Positions 1 through 8,844 of a stretch of 64,000 nucleotides of DNA are shown piece by piece. Both the position numbers and the translations under genes were made by a program. The number at the start of each line of letters is the position of its first letter. The stretch's first letter is position 1. Source of the stretch: JAITWN01 sp050486285 (GTDB lineage: Bacteria > Pseudomonadota > Gammaproteobacteria > SZUA-140). Below the pieces are notes generated by a model. The model saw only the letters and a program-made list of their open reading frames with translations. It ran no database searches and had not been told where the DNA came from. The stretch is from positions 101,699 through 165,698 of the forward strand of contig JBJHCZ010000004.1 in assembly GCA_050486285.1 (NCBI GenBank), in the 5' to 3' direction.

Positions 1-988
1 CATCGCCGGCCTGGAGCAGTCTGACGAGGGTAAGATCGCGTTCTTCGGCCAGGACATGACCGGCGTCCATGTCCGCCACCGGCGCGTGGGGTTCGTGTTC
101 CAGCACTATGCGTTGTTCAACAACATGACGGTGGCGAAGAACATCGCCTTCGGCCTGTCGGTGTTGCCACGCCGAGAGCGGCCGTCGAGGGCGCAGATCG
201 AGAAGCGCGTTGCCGAGCTGCTGCAACTGGTACAGCTCGACGGGCTGGGTAGCCGCTATCCGGCGCAGCTCTCCGGCGGTCAGCGTCAGCGCGTCGCCCT
301 GGCGCGCGCACTGGCAGTCGAGCCGCGCGTGTTGCTGCTCGACGAGCCCTTCGGCGCGCTGGATGCCAAGGTCCGCAAGGACCTTCGCCGCTGGCTGCGC
401 CTGCTGCACGAGGAATTGCACATCACCACGGTCTTCGTCACCCATGACCAGGAAGAGGCGATGGAAGTCGCCGACCGCATCGTCGTGATGAACAAGGGGG
501 AGATCGCCCAGGTCGGGTCGGTGGACAATCTCTACGAGCACCCGGAGAATCCCTTCGTGTTCGAGTTTCTGGGCAGCGCGAACGTCTTGCCGGTGACCGT
601 CAGGGGGCGCGAAGTGACCCTGCCCGGCGGCGGGCGGCCCCTGGTGACCGGGCACATCGCGCCGCAGGGCAGCGCAGTGTTGTACGTGCGCCCCGCCGAT
701 CTGCGACTTGCAGGCGATGACGATCCGGCGCTCGAGGTCGTCATCGGCGACGTCATTCGCACCGGTCCCCTGGTGCGTGCCGAAGGTCGTACCGTGGCAG
801 GGGATCTGCCGGTGAATATCGAGATTCCGCATCTGCACCATGACACACAGTTCATCAAGCGCGGTGCGCAGCTGCGTCTGCGCCTGCTACAGTATTCGAT
901 CTACGACCGGGCCGGGCCGGCGTCGCCGTCGACGGGCTACGATGCGGTGGGCGTGGCGGCGACCCGGAGGCGTACCGCGCTGTCCTGA
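1..988 (+). CDS. cysA: Sulfate/thiosulfate ABC transporter ATP-binding protein CysA, 5' end cut by window
   Basis: This is the cytoplasmic ATPase of a sulfate/thiosulfate importer. The reading frame is already open at base 2 (IAGLE..., a CysA-like stretch just after Walker A), so the N-terminus and Walker A lie left of the window. Visible in order are the Q-loop (GFVFQHYALF), the ABC signature LSGGQRQRVALARAL, Walker B VLLLDEPFGALD and the H-loop VTHDQEEA. A C-terminal TOBE-like regulatory extension follows. The D-loop segment ALDAKVRKDLRRWLR is typical of CysA rather than of other CUT/MalK-type ATPases. The permease and binding-protein genes are presumably upstream, outside the window. The call to subfamily is by recognition only. 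Confidence 0.88.
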   Translation, partial: IAGLEQSDEGKIAFFGQDMTGVHVRHRRVGFVFQHYALFNNMTVAKNIAFGLSVLPRRERPSRAQIEKRVAELLQLVQLDGLGSRYPAQLSGGQRQRVALARALAVEPRVLLLDEPFGALDAKVRKDLRRWLRLLHEELHITTVFVTHDQEEAMEVADRIVVMNKGEIAQVGSVDNLYEHPENPFVFEFLGSANVLPVTVRGREVTLPGGGRPLVTGHIAPQGSAVLYVRPADLRLAGDDDPALEVVIGDVIRTGPLVRAEGRTVAGDLPVNIEIPHLHHDTQFIKRGAQLRLRLLQYSIYDRAGPASPSTGYDAVGVAATRRRTALS

Positions 989-1003
989 GGGGAGGTTGTT
1001 GTA

Positions 1004-2350
1004 TTGAATACGTCTGGCCCGCGGACCATCGGCCTCGGCGAGGCCTTCAGCGTCTGGCTGCGCATCGGCCTGCTGAGCTTCGGCGGTCCCGCCGGCCAGA
1101 TCGCGCTGATGCAACGGATACTGATCGACGAGAAGCGCTGGCTCAGCGAGCGCCGTTTCCTGCATGCGCTGAACTACTGCATGCTGCTGCCCGGCCCGGA
1201 GGCGATCCAGCTCGCGATCTACATCGGCTGGATGATGCATCGCACGATCGGCGGGTTGATGGCGGGCCTGCTGTTCCTGCTGCCGGGCGTCGTCGCGCTG
1301 ATGATCCTGAGCCTGGTCTATGCGCTGGCCGGCGACGTGCCGCTGGTCGAGGCGCTGTTCTTCGGCATCAAGGCGGCGGTGCTCGCGATCGTGATCGCGG
1401 CCGTGATCAAGGTCGCGCGAAAGGCGCTCGGTACACCGGTGCGTTACGGCATCGCCGCCGCGGCCTTTGTCGCGCTGTTTGCATTCGGCGTGCCGTTTCC
1501 GCTGGTGGTGTTGACGGCGGCCGTGGTCGGCTTTCTGGGCGGCTGGCAGCAGTGGCGCGGCTTTGAGCCGCCGAGTCACGGCAAGGCCGGGGACCACATC
1601 GACGAATCACACCTCGACACTGCTGCGCCCGGGCGGTGGTATCCGCTGCGCGTGCTCGCGGTCTGGCTGCCGCTGTGGATCCTGCCGACCGCGCTGTCCG
1701 CGTGGGCGCTCGGCCTGCACCATGTGTTCACGCAGACCGGCCTGTTCTTCAGCAAGCTTGCGCTGGTGACCTTCGGCGGGGCGTACGCGGTGTTGAGCTA
1801 CATGGCGCAGCAGGCGGTCGAGCATCATGGCTGGGTCAGCGCCGGCGAGATGATGGACGGTCTCGGCCTCGCCGAGACGACGCCGGGGCCGCTGATCATG
1901 GTCGTGCAGTTCGTCGGCTTCCTCGCCGGCTTTCGCGAGGGCGGCTTCGACCCGATCCTCGGCGCGGTGCTCTGCGGACTGCTCGCGACCTGGGCGACCT
2001 TCGTGCCGAGCTTCCTGTTCATCTTCCTCGGCGCGCCGTATGTCGAGCAACTGCGCGGCCGACCCGCGCTCGGTGGCGCGCTCTCGGCGATCACCGCGGC
2101 GGTCGTCGGCGTGATCCTGAACCTTGCGCTGTGGTTCGGCATGCACGTCGTGTTCACCGAGGTCGGGAAGGTCGAGGCCGGCATCATCGATACGACGCTG
2201 CCGTCATTCGCGAGTATCGATGTGCTCGCGCTTGCGCTGGTGCTGTTCGCGCTGGTCTGCCAGTTCCTGCTCAGGCTCGGGCTGCTGGCGACACTGGGGC
2301 TGTGCGCGCTGGCCGGGGTGGGGCTGTGGGGGATCGGGCTGATTGCCTGA
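1004..2350 (+). CDS. chrA: Chromate transporter ChrA, long two-domain form
   Basis: This is an inner-membrane CHR-family protein; characterised members export chromate and give chromate resistance. The 448-residue length fits the bidomain form. The N-terminal half carries the family motif SFGGPAGQIALMQ followed by LLPGPEAIQ. The C-terminal repeat shows FGGAYAVLSYMAQ and ETTPGPL, with about ten hydrophobic segments in all. Translation starts at a TTG at 1004 behind a GGGGAGG ribosome-binding site. It follows cysA by 15 bp, and since chromate enters cells through sulfate uptake systems, pairing with cysA makes sense. The stop codon lies at the junction with an IS91-family remnant, which may have trimmed the last residues. 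Confidence 0.9.
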   Translation: MNTSGPRTIGLGEAFSVWLRIGLLSFGGPAGQIALMQRILIDEKRWLSERRFLHALNYCMLLPGPEAIQLAIYIGWMMHRTIGGLMAGLLFLLPGVVALMILSLVYALAGDVPLVEALFFGIKAAVLAIVIAAVIKVARKALGTPVRYGIAAAAFVALFAFGVPFPLVVLTAAVVGFLGGWQQWRGFEPPSHGKAGDHIDESHLDTAAPGRWYPLRVLAVWLPLWILPTALSAWALGLHHVFTQTGLFFSKLALVTFGGAYAVLSYMAQQAVEHHGWVSAGEMMDGLGLAETTPGPLIMVVQFVGFLAGFREGGFDPILGAVLCGLLATWATFVPSFLFIFLGAPYVEQLRGRPALGGALSAITAAVVGVILNLALWFGMHVVFTEVGKVEAGIIDTTLPSFASIDVLALALVLFALVCQFLLRLGLLATLGLCALAGVGLWGIGLIA

Positions 2351-2672
2351 AGATCAAGGAGGAATTCCGCGAACCCTTTCCATTGCCCGAAAGCCGAACG
2401 CCGCCGACCGGCGAGCAAGCCGTCCTGCTCCACTGACGCCCTGAACCCACAGATTGGCTGACGATGCTGCGACCGGTAACGTGGCAGGGTTCCGTTCGGC
2501 AGCGCGGTCAGGCGGGGTGGTATTTCAGGAAGAAGTGGCTCGAGTCTGGGGTGCCGGGAGCGGAATTCAGGGCGGATTCCACGGCATCGAGTGGTTACCG
2601 TGCCCACCGTGCCAGGCATCGGCGGTGAAGGACCGCTGGATGTGGTCAAGATGGGTGTTTATTCTTCCTTAT
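2348..2672 (+). mobile_element. IS91-family transposon 3'-end remnant, copy A
   Basis: Directly after chrA is a fragment coding, in the frame LKIKEEFREPFPLPE...EQAVLLH-stop (to 2436), the extreme C-terminus of an IS91-type transposase. About 230 bases of non-coding element end follow. The whole stretch aligns base by base with 11640-11930, where the preceding transposase motif (GGTMKVIACIEDPAVIQKIL) is still present. Similarity stops at about 2670, after a shared ...GGGTGTTTATTCTTC segment. No intact transposase or second element end is present, so this is a relic. The short opposite-strand and same-strand reading frames here are not genes. Confidence 0.78.
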
Positions 2673-3190
2673 ACTCCGAGTACCGCCTTCGGCCGCGGCA
2701 GCGTTGCGCCGAGCGCGGCCCAGGCACGGGTCCAGTCGTTGTCCTCAAGCGCGTTCATCGGATTGCCGTGACCGAGGAATAGCGCCGGCATGCCCATCGT
2801 CACGACAATGCGGGCGCTCCTGCCGGACAGCAGCTTTTTGTCCATCATCCCGGGACCGGATTTCGCTAATGCGAATCCCGGCCGCATCGTCTGCTCGAGG
2901 AAACCCTTGAGCAGGGCGGGCATCGAGCCCAGCCACAGCGGATAGAGGATCACCAGGTGGTCAGCCCACGCGATGACCTGCTGGGCATCCCTGATTCCCG
3001 GCGGCGGGTTGCCATCAGACCAGTCATCCTGGGTGCGCAGCAGCGGGAATTCGAGCCTGGCGACGTCGATGATCCGGCATTCATGACCGCCCTGCGCAGC
3101 GCCCTCCCGGTAGGCCACCGCAAGCGCATGCCCGAAGCGATTGCCTTGCGGATCAGGATGACCCTGAATAACCGCTATGCGTTTGCCCAT
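2669..3190 (-). pseudogene. Chimeric remnant: flavodoxin-fold NAD(P)H oxidoreductase fused to the start of a DOPA-dioxygenase-like gene
   Basis: The first ~133 residues match the KefF/MdaB/NQO-type flavodoxin-fold reductases (IAVIQGHPDPQGNRF, WADHLVILYPLWLG, RPGFALAKSG, ARIVVTMGMPAL). From the shared MPAL onward the sequence becomes the N-terminus of a 4,5-DOPA extradiol dioxygenase (YgiD/LigB family): MPALFLGHGNPMNALEDN then TLPRPKAVL. It then ends after 'GV' with a TAA at the edge of the IS91 remnant. The reductase lacks its C-terminal third. The dioxygenase has only about 37 residues and so lacks its catalytic core. A product could be made, but neither activity is expected. The fusion point coincides with a short stretch similar in both parent genes. 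Confidence 0.72.
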
Positions 3191-3222
3191 GGCGATCGTT
3201 CCCTGACATGAACACCGTTGAC

Positions 3223-5208
3223 TTACTCATTGAGACGGTAGGAGCTGTGCTCGTAGCTGTACGGCCCGAATAGCGCGTGAGCAAGGGCGGTGTCAATTAG
3301 TGTGTTGTCCGGATGCGCAACTTCACTGTATGTCCCGTTACTGTATTTGTAATGATGCGGTGGCAGATCCTTCTGGAGGATGACAACGTCTTCACCGGAC
3401 ATATAAGCCTGCACGTTATTGTACTGCATGATCGCGCGGCCGTCTGATCTACTCCAGTCGTTCATTGTCAGGTCATGACCGATCATTGGATGCTCCGATT
3501 TGATTCCCATGATCGACAACAGGGTCGGCAGCATATCAATTTGACTGGCGATGTTGCCATAGACGCGTGGACTGATACCGGCGCCGAGTATCAGACCCGG
3601 GATGCGAAAATGCTCGATCGGTACGTTACTGGATCCGTAGACACGGTCATTATGGTCTGCGATCACCAGAAAAATGGTGTTTTCGTAGTATGAAGAGTTC
3701 TTCGCCTTGTCAAAGAATCCCCCCAATGCGTGGTCCGCGTATTTGACCGCGTTATTGACAGTCTGCCTGTCAGCATCGAACAATTCTATTCTGTTATCGG
3801 GATAGTCATAAGGTGAATGATTGGATGTCGAAAAGGCCAGGGTGAATGACGGCTGGCCATCGTCTTTCGATAAAACTTCATGCAACTTGTTGAACAGATC
3901 CTCATCAGAAACACCCCAGGATCCCATATGGACGGGGTTGTCAAAATCGTTCTGATCAATGATTTCATCAAATCCGTTACCGACAAAAAACCGTCTCATG
4001 TTGTCAAAATGACTTTCCCCGCCATACAGAAACCGGCTTTTATACCCTTCATTTTTCAGCAGCCGGGCCACCGTATAAAAACCACGTTGTGATTTTGGCA
4101 GCTTGACGACGCTGATGCTGGCGGTAGGTGGAAACCCGGTAATCACCGCCTCGATACCGCGCACCGAGCGTGTTCCGGTGGCATACAGGTTTTCAAACCA
4201 GATCCCCTCATTGGCAAGCGCATCCAGTCTGGGTGTCAGGGGCAGGCCTCCCAGCCGGCCAACACGCTCAGCGCCAAGGCTTTCCTCGAGAATGATCACC
4301 AGGTTGGGTTTACGCACACGGGAAACCGTTGGCAGTTGCGTGTGCAGCGTTGGAATATCGCCGGGCAAGAATGCGCCGGCTGGTATGTTCATGTGATTCC
4401 TGACGGTCTCCAGCATGACATCATCGGCCATAAAGCCATAGCGAAACCCGCCATGTTTCTCTTCCTTGGTCTCGTAAATGGCGTACAACAGGGAGTAGGT
4501 GGAATTCAATGCGAGATCATTGACCATGAGGTCAGAGGTGATCGCCGCCTTACTGGGATTGGCAGGTCGATGATCGAGGGTTGATCTGGCAGCGGCAAAC
4601 AACAGGACAATGACCAGGGGGGTCGCCAGCAGCGCCTGCCACCAGGTGTATCGCGCGCTGGCACTTGCAACCCTGGCCATGGCCATCCAGAAAAATATCA
4701 CGATGGCAGGCAGGACAATTACTGCCAGCAGGAGTTCAAATCTGTATGCGCCCCACAGTGTCGCGCCCACTTCCAGCGGATATTTCAGGTACTCGACAAA
4801 CAGGATGTTGGGCCTTGCATCGTATTGATGGATAAAGCTCGGAGTAGCCAGCTCCATGAAGACCATGAAACCGAAGCAGGCTACCAGCACCATCCGCAGG
4901 GCACGTTGCCAAAGTCGATGAGTCATGCGATGTAACGACATGAGTGGCGTCAGCATGGCGGGTAATATCAGGAGCTGGCCGATGAGGATCAGATCGAAGC
5001 GCAGGCCGGTCAGCAAGATCCGGGCAAGCGCTTCGGTATTCAGTACCCGGTCGAGTTGCCATAGCACCAGGCCAAGCCTCGATAAAGTCAGTAATGCCAG
5101 CGTCGCCAGAATAAATACAACGAACGGTACCATGGGGCCGGCAAGGGCGCGCAGCATGGTCCCGTTCTTTTCAGGGAAATATTTCGGTGTTTCTGTTATC
5201 GCGTGCAT
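3223..5208 (-). CDS. LTA synthase-like membrane sulfatase-fold transferase (phosphoglycerol or phosphoethanolamine transferase)
   Basis: This 661-residue inner-membrane enzyme has about five N-terminal transmembrane segments (residues ~25-205) and a periplasmic alkaline-phosphatase-superfamily domain (~300-640). Candidate metal and nucleophile residues match LtaS/OpgB relatives: E308/E309 (IILEES), T346 (ATGTRSVRG), H464 (SNHSPYD) and D518-H519 (VIADHND). Family members move phosphoglycerol or phosphoethanolamine from phospholipid headgroups onto envelope glycans or lipids. It lies 10 bp downstream of a diacylglycerol kinase on the same strand, which suggests that its reaction releases diacylglycerol. 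The substrate cannot be read from sequence. The region is visibly richer in A and T than the core genome to the right. Confidence 0.82.
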   Translation of the reverse strand: MHAITETPKYFPEKNGTMLRALAGPMVPFVVFILATLALLTLSRLGLVLWQLDRVLNTEALARILLTGLRFDLILIGQLLILPAMLTPLMSLHRMTHRLWQRALRMVLVACFGFMVFMELATPSFIHQYDARPNILFVEYLKYPLEVGATLWGAYRFELLLAVIVLPAIVIFFWMAMARVASASARYTWWQALLATPLVIVLLFAAARSTLDHRPANPSKAAITSDLMVNDLALNSTYSLLYAIYETKEEKHGGFRYGFMADDVMLETVRNHMNIPAGAFLPGDIPTLHTQLPTVSRVRKPNLVIILEESLGAERVGRLGGLPLTPRLDALANEGIWFENLYATGTRSVRGIEAVITGFPPTASISVVKLPKSQRGFYTVARLLKNEGYKSRFLYGGESHFDNMRRFFVGNGFDEIIDQNDFDNPVHMGSWGVSDEDLFNKLHEVLSKDDGQPSFTLAFSTSNHSPYDYPDNRIELFDADRQTVNNAVKYADHALGGFFDKAKNSSYYENTIFLVIADHNDRVYGSSNVPIEHFRIPGLILGAGISPRVYGNIASQIDMLPTLLSIMGIKSEHPMIGHDLTMNDWSRSDGRAIMQYNNVQAYMSGEDVVILQKDLPPHHYKYSNGTYSEVAHPDNTLIDTALAHALFGPYSYEHSSYRLNE

Positions 5209-5218
5209 GTGAATCTGC

Positions 5219-5581
5219 CTACTTGAAAATGATTATTGCCCATATGACAACGACGTTTATCAGGCTGATAAAGACCGCTGCGGATCCCATATCCTTTGCG
5301 CGACCTGACAGCTCATGATGTTCAGGTCCGATCCGATCCACGATGGCTTCAACGGCCGAGTTCATCAGTTCAGTAATGATTACCAGCACCAGTGATGCGA
5401 TAAGGATTGCGCGTTCAACATTGGTATCTCCCAGCCAGAGTGCAGCAGGCACCAACAGCAGGGCCAGCACCGCCTCCTGACGGAAAGCCGCCTCATTCCT
5501 GTAAGCAGAAGTCAAACCTTTCAGGGAATAACCCGCTGCGCTGATGATGCGTTTGTATCCTGTTTCCCCTTGCCTGGACAT
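5219..5581 (-). CDS. dgkA: Diacylglycerol kinase DgkA
   Basis: This small trimeric inner-membrane kinase phosphorylates diacylglycerol to phosphatidate. The family core is clear: AAGYSLKGL, NEAAFRQE, ELMNSAVEAIVDRIG and the diagnostic HELSGRAKDMGSAAV. There are three hydrophobic segments. I chose the ATG at 5581, giving 120 residues, because the family is about 120 long. An upstream in-frame ATG at 5653 would add 24 residues of unconserved sequence, and the ribosome-binding sites are weak at both. It precedes the LTA-synthase-like gene by 10 bp. In E. coli DgkA recycles the diacylglycerol left by OpgB/MdoB, so this pair looks like a transferase with its dedicated lipid recycler. Confidence 0.9.
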   Translation of the reverse strand: MSRQGETGYKRIISAAGYSLKGLTSAYRNEAAFRQEAVLALLLVPAALWLGDTNVERAILIASLVLVIITELMNSAVEAIVDRIGPEHHELSGRAKDMGSAAVFISLINVVVIWAIIIFK

Positions 5582-5809
5582 GGCCGATGAAGGCGGCTCC
5601 TGACTGATCGATGAATAACGTGGGCGCATTCTATACAAGCGTAAAGTATGCATAGAAGACAGTTGACAGCGGAGTAAGTTCGTCAGTCATTGCACACAGC
5701 GGAACTGAAGCCGGGACATCAGTAGCGGCGTGGCGCGTGAATACAGCCGGAATGACGCCGAACGGCCGACTCCCCCTGCTTATGTGACTGAAAAATATGA
5801 CGATGACGC

Positions 5810-6475
5810 TTATTTCTCCGGCAATGGAATCGACTCGGTCTCACTAGGCACCATCGCAAATCGCCCCGACTTCCAGTCAGTCTTCGCCTGCTCCAGGCGA
5901 ACGCGCGAACTCGATACGAAGTTCCACCAGATATGGCGCGGGCCATCCATCGGTTCGCCGCCAAGCAGCATCAGGCGCGCCGCCCCGGCGGTCGCCGTCA
6001 GGCCTATCACCGCGCCGAGGCGGAACACGACGAGGCGGCCGGCCCCGAAACTGCTGCGTCCCGGCATCACATCGACGGTGCCGTCGAGTACGAACATCGC
6101 CCGCTCCGCGTGTTCGACCGGCAACGACAGGCTCGCGCCCGCGGCGAGATCGACATCGGCATAAAACGTTTCCGAGATGGTCCCGACCGGCGAGACTGCG
6201 CCGGGCCGGATCGGCTGCACAAAGCCGAGGCTGTCGCGGTGCAGGATCTCTCCGGAGAATAGAGACGAGATAGAAGTTATCGAGCAGCCACTCTCCAGCG
6301 GGGTGATACGGTATAGTGCGGCGACAGCCGCTGTCCGGATTCTGCCGGTTTCGATCAGAACCGCTTCGTTATCTGTGAGCCGTCCCAGCAGGAGCCCGGG
6401 ATACTTGCCTGTAGTGATGCGATGAGCCGTCGCGAGTCGAGCGCCGTGTTGCTTCATCTGCTCGGTGCCGAACAA
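5810..6475 (-). pseudogene. Chimeric remnant: N-terminus of a cyclic glucan synthase (NdvB-like) joined to an internally deleted pirin
   Basis: The first ~65 residues (LFGTEQMKQHGARLATAHR, LTDNEAVLIETG, LYRITP) match the start of NdvB/GH94-type cyclic beta-1,2-glucan synthases. In-frame similarity continues upstream to about 6516 without a start. At ITP the frame slips: the family's continuation GEWLLDNFYL is read only in the neighbouring frame (6255-6300), which indicates a single-base indel. The sequence then becomes pirin: GEILHRDSLG, VQPIRPGAV, a jump over the central metal-binding region, then SPVGTISETFYADV and the C-terminus GEPMDGPRHIWWNFVSSSR...IPLPE. The pirin half lacks its N-terminal cupin and the conserved middle. 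I judge it a decayed fusion, though the joined frame is open. Confidence 0.68.
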
Positions 6476-6694
6476 CTCGGTCCGCAGCGGCGACTCGCTG
6501 CCAAACGATTTATCTGTCAGGCCATTTCCGCCTCGATGTGGTGCAGCGGAAACCGCACCAGCAGCCCGTCCTCGCCATAGTTGACTGGCGCCAACAAGGC
6601 TTCGTGACAGAAAGGTGGATAATTAGTCCTGTGCTGAATGCACCCGGGGTGACGCCCATGCAAGCGACTGCCTGTAGTCGCGCATATCCCGGTA

Positions 6695-6853
6695 TCAAAT
6701 CCTTCCCATGATAAGAAGGACAAGTAGCACGATCAAAATGACACCGACAATTCCGCTCGGCGCATAGCCCCAATTGTTGCTGTGATTCCAGACGGGAATA
6801 ACGCCCAGAAGAAGCAGAACCAGGACAATCAACAGGATTGTCGAAAGCGACAT
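6695..6853 (-). CDS. DUF3309 family small membrane protein
   Basis: The product is 52 residues: MSLSTILLIVLVLLLLG, a short loop IPVWNHSNNWGYAPSG, then a second hydrophobic helix ending in LLIMGRI. This is the complete DUF3309 pattern, with two helices around a conserved WGY-PSG turn. The function is unknown, and such genes are often found among envelope-stress genes, as here. The ATG at 6853 is chosen because the conserved family begins there; longer frames upstream are unconserved. It is transcribed away from the stress-gene run that begins at 6977. Confidence 0.82.
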   Translation of the reverse strand: MSLSTILLIVLVLLLLGVIPVWNHSNNWGYAPSGIVGVILIVLLVLLIMGRI

Positions 6854-6976
6854 GACGGTATGCCCTCGAAGATAGAGAAGCTCCACAGTATCCGGTGTCG
6901 ATTGCATGATCCGTGCGCTAGCGTACCGTCGGGGTAGCGTGATTCGGATAGTTTGTGACTTTATCGAGGGATCATC

Positions 6977-7201
6977 ATGGGCACATCTCGAATTGCAGCC
7001 GTTGTTCTGATACTGGTTGGCGTGCTCGCACTGGCGTATGGCGGATTCACCTACACCAGCGACACGCACGAGGCCAGGGTAGGATCGCTCAGCATGTCGG
7101 TCGATGAGCGGAAGCGCGTCAATATACCGGTATGGGCCGGCGCGGGCGCTGTCGTGGCCGGTGGCCTGCTGTTCCTGTTTTCCGGGCATCGTCGGCGATA
7201 G
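6977..7201 (+). CDS. Small two-helix membrane protein, function unknown
   Basis: The product has 74 residues: a first hydrophobic helix (IAAVVLILVGVLALAYG), a polar loop (TYTSDTHEARVGSLSMSVDERKRVNIP), then a second helix (VWAGAGAVVAGGLLFLF) and a basic tail. I recognise this as a recurrent small protein in Proteobacteria but know no assigned function. It begins at an ATG in a spacer shared with the divergent DUF3309 gene and leads the run of envelope genes. Confidence 0.75.
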   Translation: MGTSRIAAVVLILVGVLALAYGGFTYTSDTHEARVGSLSMSVDERKRVNIPVWAGAGAVVAGGLLFLFSGHRRR

Positions 7202-7284
7202 CGGCGAGTCAGTCCCGTGACAGCGAGCTGTGCCTGTCGCTGCTGTTTCCATTTTCACTAAACCTCAATAAATGGAGAAACGTT

Positions 7285-7686
7285 ATGCACGAATCAACCA
7301 GAAGTCGTCTTGCGTGGCGCGTCTGTATGCCAGCAATCGCAACCTTGACCGTCATGCTGCTGAGTGCGTGCGGATCTGCACCCGTAGCGCCCACCGAATC
7401 CCTCGCAGCTGCCCGTGACGCTATCGCCAACGCGGAACAGTCGGATGCGCGGCAGTTTTCCGGCGCCGAACTCGACGAAGCTCGCCATCAACTTGAACAG
7501 GCGGAAGCAGCCGTCAGCGCCGAGAATATGATCGAAGCGGATCGACATGCCAAACAGTCACGTGTCGTCGCCGAACTTGCCTCGGAAAGGGCTGCTACGG
7601 CCAAGGCTACTGAAATCAACCGGCAGATGGGCAGGGACGCCGAAGCCCTGAGAGAGGAAATGAAGCGTACAGGAGATCAGCAATGA
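7285..7686 (+). CDS. DUF4398 lipoprotein
   Basis: This is a 133-residue protein with a lipoprotein signal (VMLLSACGS, lipobox cysteine near residue 31) followed by an alpha-helical, Ala/Glu-rich DUF4398 segment (LAAARDAIANAEQ...EARHQLEQAEAAV). It is probably anchored in the outer membrane. I chose the ATG at 7285 behind TGGAGA; the frame extends upstream, but that part is unconserved. The stop overlaps the start of the next gene by four bases (ATGA), so the two are translationally coupled. Confidence 0.83.
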   Translation: MHESTRSRLAWRVCMPAIATLTVMLLSACGSAPVAPTESLAAARDAIANAEQSDARQFSGAELDEARHQLEQAEAAVSAENMIEADRHAKQSRVVAELASERAATAKATEINRQMGRDAEALREEMKRTGDQQ

Positions 7687-8669
7687 ACCGGATAAATTAC
7701 ACACAGACGCTGCGTGGCAGTGCTTTCACAGCAGTCATCATCGCTACTTTCACGCTTGGCGCATGCGCCAGTGCGCCGACCAGCCCCCAGGGTTCAGCAG
7801 AAGTCCGCAGCAAGTTGACTGCGTTGCAGAACGATCCTGAGCTGGCCCCGCGGGCAAGGGTACAAATCCGCGAGGCAGAGGCTGCGGTACGTGAGGCGGA
7901 AGAACCCATTTCAAGGAAAGTCGCAAAGAAAGACGAAGGCCTCGGCGAGCATCGCGTCTTCATGGCGGATCGCAGGGTGGAGATCGCGAGGGCCGTAGCC
8001 GTCAGACAGTTGGCCGAGGATCAGCGCAAGCGGCTCGGAGAAGAGCGTGATCAGGCGCGCCTGCAGGCGCGTACGATCGAAGCGGACAGGGCGCGCAGCG
8101 ATGCCGAACGTGCGCGCGCAGAGACAGGGAGAGCGCAAAGTGAAGCAGAGGCAGCTCGCCTGGCAAGGGCGGAGTCCTCGGCTGAATCACAGCGAATGGC
8201 GACGCAGGCCTCTGAAGAAGCCGCACGCCACGCAGCAGAATTACAGGGGCAGATCGATGCCTTGCAGGCAGAGGCGACCGACCGCGGTCTGGTAGTAACG
8301 CTGGGAGACGTGTTGTTTGCCACCGGTAGCTCCGAGTTGCAACCAGGGCCCAACAGTAACCTGAACAAACTGGTGAGCTTTCTCAAGAAGTACCCCGATC
8401 AACGTGTACTGATTGAAGGGCATACCGACAGCGTCGGTAGCGCCGATTTCAATATGGCACTGTCGCAGCGTCGCGCGGAGGCCGTCAGAAACTATCTGAC
8501 ACGAGAGGGTGTCGCATCGCAACGGCTGACCACCTCGGGGATGGGCATGGATCACCCGGTTGCAAGCAACGCCACGGCTACCGGCCGCTTGCAGAACCGC
8601 CGTGTCGAGATCGTCATCGAGAGACCTCAGCTGAAGTCGCCTCAGGCGACCACTGGATTCCGTCAGTAG
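7683..8669 (+). CDS. OmpA-family lipoprotein with N-terminal DUF4398 coiled coil
   Basis: This 328-residue protein has a lipobox (TLGACAS, Cys near residue 28), then a DUF4398-like region (ALQNDPELAPRARVQIREAEAAV). A long Arg/Ala/Glu heptad-rich helix follows (~110-200) and then a C-terminal OmpA domain (~205-315). The OmpA domain begins GDVLFATGSSEL and has VLIEGHTDSVGS with NMALSQRRAEAV, the peptidoglycan-binding pattern. It likely tethers the outer membrane to the cell wall. It is coupled to the preceding DUF4398 lipoprotein through an ATGA overlap. Confidence 0.88.
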   Translation: MNRINYTQTLRGSAFTAVIIATFTLGACASAPTSPQGSAEVRSKLTALQNDPELAPRARVQIREAEAAVREAEEPISRKVAKKDEGLGEHRVFMADRRVEIARAVAVRQLAEDQRKRLGEERDQARLQARTIEADRARSDAERARAETGRAQSEAEAARLARAESSAESQRMATQASEEAARHAAELQGQIDALQAEATDRGLVVTLGDVLFATGSSELQPGPNSNLNKLVSFLKKYPDQRVLIEGHTDSVGSADFNMALSQRRAEAVRNYLTREGVASQRLTTSGMGMDHPVASNATATGRLQNRRVEIVIERPQLKSPQATTGFRQ

Positions 8670-8844
8670 TTTCACGCTGATTGCGGAGGCGGCTGAGACC
8701 GGGCAGTCGAATGGCGATGACAACGTGCTTGCATTATGAGATCTGACCGGAACACACGCAGAGGAAAAATCAGGGAATCATGAATAAGGCTACGTGCCTG
8801 TTATCTGTCTGTTCGATTATCTACCTCCATGGAGTGATACTTAC

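Noticed and set aside
2454..2782. Short plus-strand frames after chrA
   Set aside because: They lie in the IS91 relic and over the reductase chimera, and have no ribosome-binding site or similarity.
6517..6723. Minus-strand 68-codon frame ending FPLHHIEAEMA
   Set aside because: No family recognised and no start signal; it overlaps the region before the glucan-synthase fragment and may be another gene scrap, but this cannot be supported.
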